Positions 40,580 through 41,560 of a stretch of 41,560 nucleotides of DNA are shown here, one piece after another. Every line of letters starts with the position of its first letter. Within the stretch, counting starts at the first letter, position 1. The translations under genes were made by a program, and so were the position numbers. The notes under the pieces are model-generated. The model ran no database searches. It was not told where the DNA came from and saw nothing but the letters and a program-made list of their open reading frames with translations. This stretch comes from an uncultured Bacilli bacterium (GTDB taxonomy: Bacteria > Bacillota_I > Bacilli_A > RF39 > UBA660): positions 1 through 41,560 of the forward strand of contig CAKORS010000001.1 in the NCBI GenBank assembly GCA_934101605.1, read 5' to 3'.

Positions 40580-41560
40580 ATGATAAGTGAAAAATTATTA
40601 AATAATTATCAAAAAGCATTGCAGCAAAAATATAATGCAGTATGCTTTGATATTGATGGAACATTAACAGAAGATAATTCAACAAAGATAGATCCACGTG
40701 TTTTGCCAATGTTAGCAAATATGTTAAAAAAACATATTCCAGTAGTTTTTATTACAGGTCGAGGAGAGACTGGATTAAATGATTTATTAAGTGATATTAT
40801 TTATGATTTAAAAAACAAATATGAAATTACCAAAAAACAATTGTTAAAAATGTATGCACTTACTAATGATGGTGCAAGGATATTCATGACTAGTGATGGT
40901 AGTGAAAAACTTTTTAATGTTAGTGAATATATATCATCTAAAGAAGATTTTATTAAATTAGAAGAATTAAATAAAAAAATTATTTCTTTATTAAATACAT
41001 CTCTTTTAAATGAACATTGTAAGGTTACTTATTCAATAGATTCTAAAACAAACTCTATAATAAATATAAGAATAATGATTTTGAACGATAGTTTAGAATT
41101 TAATAATGAGATAATAAGAACTATTAATTCATTAATAAGGGATTCACAAAGCTCAAATTTAAACTTAACAATAGGAATGCATAATGGCAAACATGTTTTA
41201 CAAATAGGTACTGCCACCAAAAATAAAGCCATACAAGTTGCTGAAAGAATGATAGGTATTCCACAAAATTCAATGCTTCGAATTGGAGATTGTGGTGATC
41301 AACTTGGAAACGATTATTCTATGTTAAATTGTCCACAAGGATTTAGCGTTGAAAAAACAAGTGGAGATTTTGATAAATGTTTTCCAGTTATTGATAACGG
41401 AAAAATAATAACAGGTGTAAATGGTACTTTAAGTTTATTAAAAAAAGTAAAATTACTGCCTACAATTTGTTTGGAACATGCTATACAAAGCGAATATGCA
41501 AGAGCCTATGCTAAAGTGGAAAAGAAAATGACACAAGGAAAAAACAATAAAATTACATAT
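40580..41560 (+). CDS. HAD-superfamily phosphatase, Cof/SPP-like, 3' end outside window
   Basis: An open frame from ATG 40580 (SD TAGGAGG) runs past the window edge; 327 residues are visible. HAD motif I is CFDIDGTLTED (Asp24, Asp26), motif II is VVFITGRGE (about Thr59), motif III Lys is in ATKNKA (about 214-216), and motif IV is IGDCGDQLGND (about Asp237). The large insert between motifs II and III is the type C2 cap of Cof- and sucrose-phosphatase-like enzymes. After the HAD fold the protein goes on for at least 60 residues (SLLKKVKLL onward), so a second domain may follow. Substrate unknown. Confidence 0.85.
   Translation, partial: MISEKLLNNYQKALQQKYNAVCFDIDGTLTEDNSTKIDPRVLPMLANMLKKHIPVVFITGRGETGLNDLLSDIIYDLKNKYEITKKQLLKMYALTNDGARIFMTSDGSEKLFNVSEYISSKEDFIKLEELNKKIISLLNTSLLNEHCKVTYSIDSKTNSIINIRIMILNDSLEFNNEIIRTINSLIRDSQSSNLNLTIGMHNGKHVLQIGTATKNKAIQVAERMIGIPQNSMLRIGDCGDQLGNDYSMLNCPQGFSVEKTSGDFDKCFPVIDNGKIITGVNGTLSLLKKVKLLPTICLEHAIQSEYARAYAKVEKKMTQGKNNKITY

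Noticed and set aside
41029..41232. Minus-strand frame near the right end
   Set aside because: It is antisense to the open HAD-phosphatase frame that begins at 40580 and runs off the edge.
1..41560. Mycoplasma-type code (UGA as tryptophan)
   Set aside because: Several conserved genes end at TGA in the right place (recF, mfd, holB, yabG) and conserved tryptophans are TGG.
1..41560. tRNA, rRNA, CRISPR array, transposase or phage genes
   Set aside because: I found no T-arm-like GTTCGAATC pattern in a gap, no regularly spaced palindromic repeats beyond the short array at 39111, and no transposase, integrase or capsid-like protein.

Overview
The window is very AT-rich and carries 42 protein genes and one small RNA gene. 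All of them lie on the + strand, with short gaps and strong Shine-Dalgarno (SD) sites. Genes end in TGA as well as TAA and TAG, and tryptophan is TGG, so the code is the standard bacterial one and not the Mycoplasma one. The gene order follows the origin-proximal segment of Bacillus-type genomes: recF-gyrB-gyrA; tadA-dnaX-ebfC-recR-bofA-holB-ricT; pth-mfd-spoVT; metS-tatD-rsmA-yabG-veg-spoVG-yabP-yabQ-divIC-tilS-ftsH-dus; clpC-cysS-mrnC-rlmB-sigH-like; secA. This points to a low-GC Bacillota (Firmicutes), probably an uncultured Bacilli-like or Clostridia-like lineage with an endospore-forming ancestry, because bofA, spoVT, yabG, spoVG, yabP and yabQ are all present. The precise taxon is inference. 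Co-orientation of every gene fits a replichore running rightward from an oriC to the left of the window.

Region 1 (1-6015): the recF end, both gyrase genes, then a compact locus with a perfect Noc-type palindrome, four ParB/Spo0J parS sites, a short SRP (4.5S-type) RNA gene and tadA. Region 2 (6016-14990): replication clamp-loader subunits (dnaX, holB), recombination and repair (recR, mfd), the nucleoid protein EbfC, RicT, peptidyl-tRNA hydrolase, and the sporulation-linked BofA and SpoVT. Region 3 (14991-27038): a T-box-controlled metS, tatD, a SipW-like signal peptidase with a long acidic tail, rsmA, the yabG-to-divIC cell-division/sporulation block, tilS, ftsH with an extra C-terminal Rho_N/SAP-like motif, an unrecognised protein behind a consensus promoter, and a dihydrouridine synthase. 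Region 4 (27039-39069): a YfcC-like transporter, clpC, the cysS-to-sigma-factor operon, an unrecognised gene pair plus an HD-domain protein, and secA. Region 5 (39070-41560): an unusual repeat-rich gap with iteron-like repeats and a DnaA-box match, then a WYL regulator and two HAD-type phosphatases whose base and codon use differ from the rest. This last part looks accessory.

Most of the window is conserved housekeeping. The parts that merit attention are the parS/Noc/SRP cluster (5191-5935), a hairpin that encloses the yabG start codon (19782-19821), the FtsH tail, the orphan genes at 25591, 34909 and 35522, and the repeat array with the HAD module after secA. I saw no CRISPR array, tRNA, rRNA, insertion sequence or prophage.
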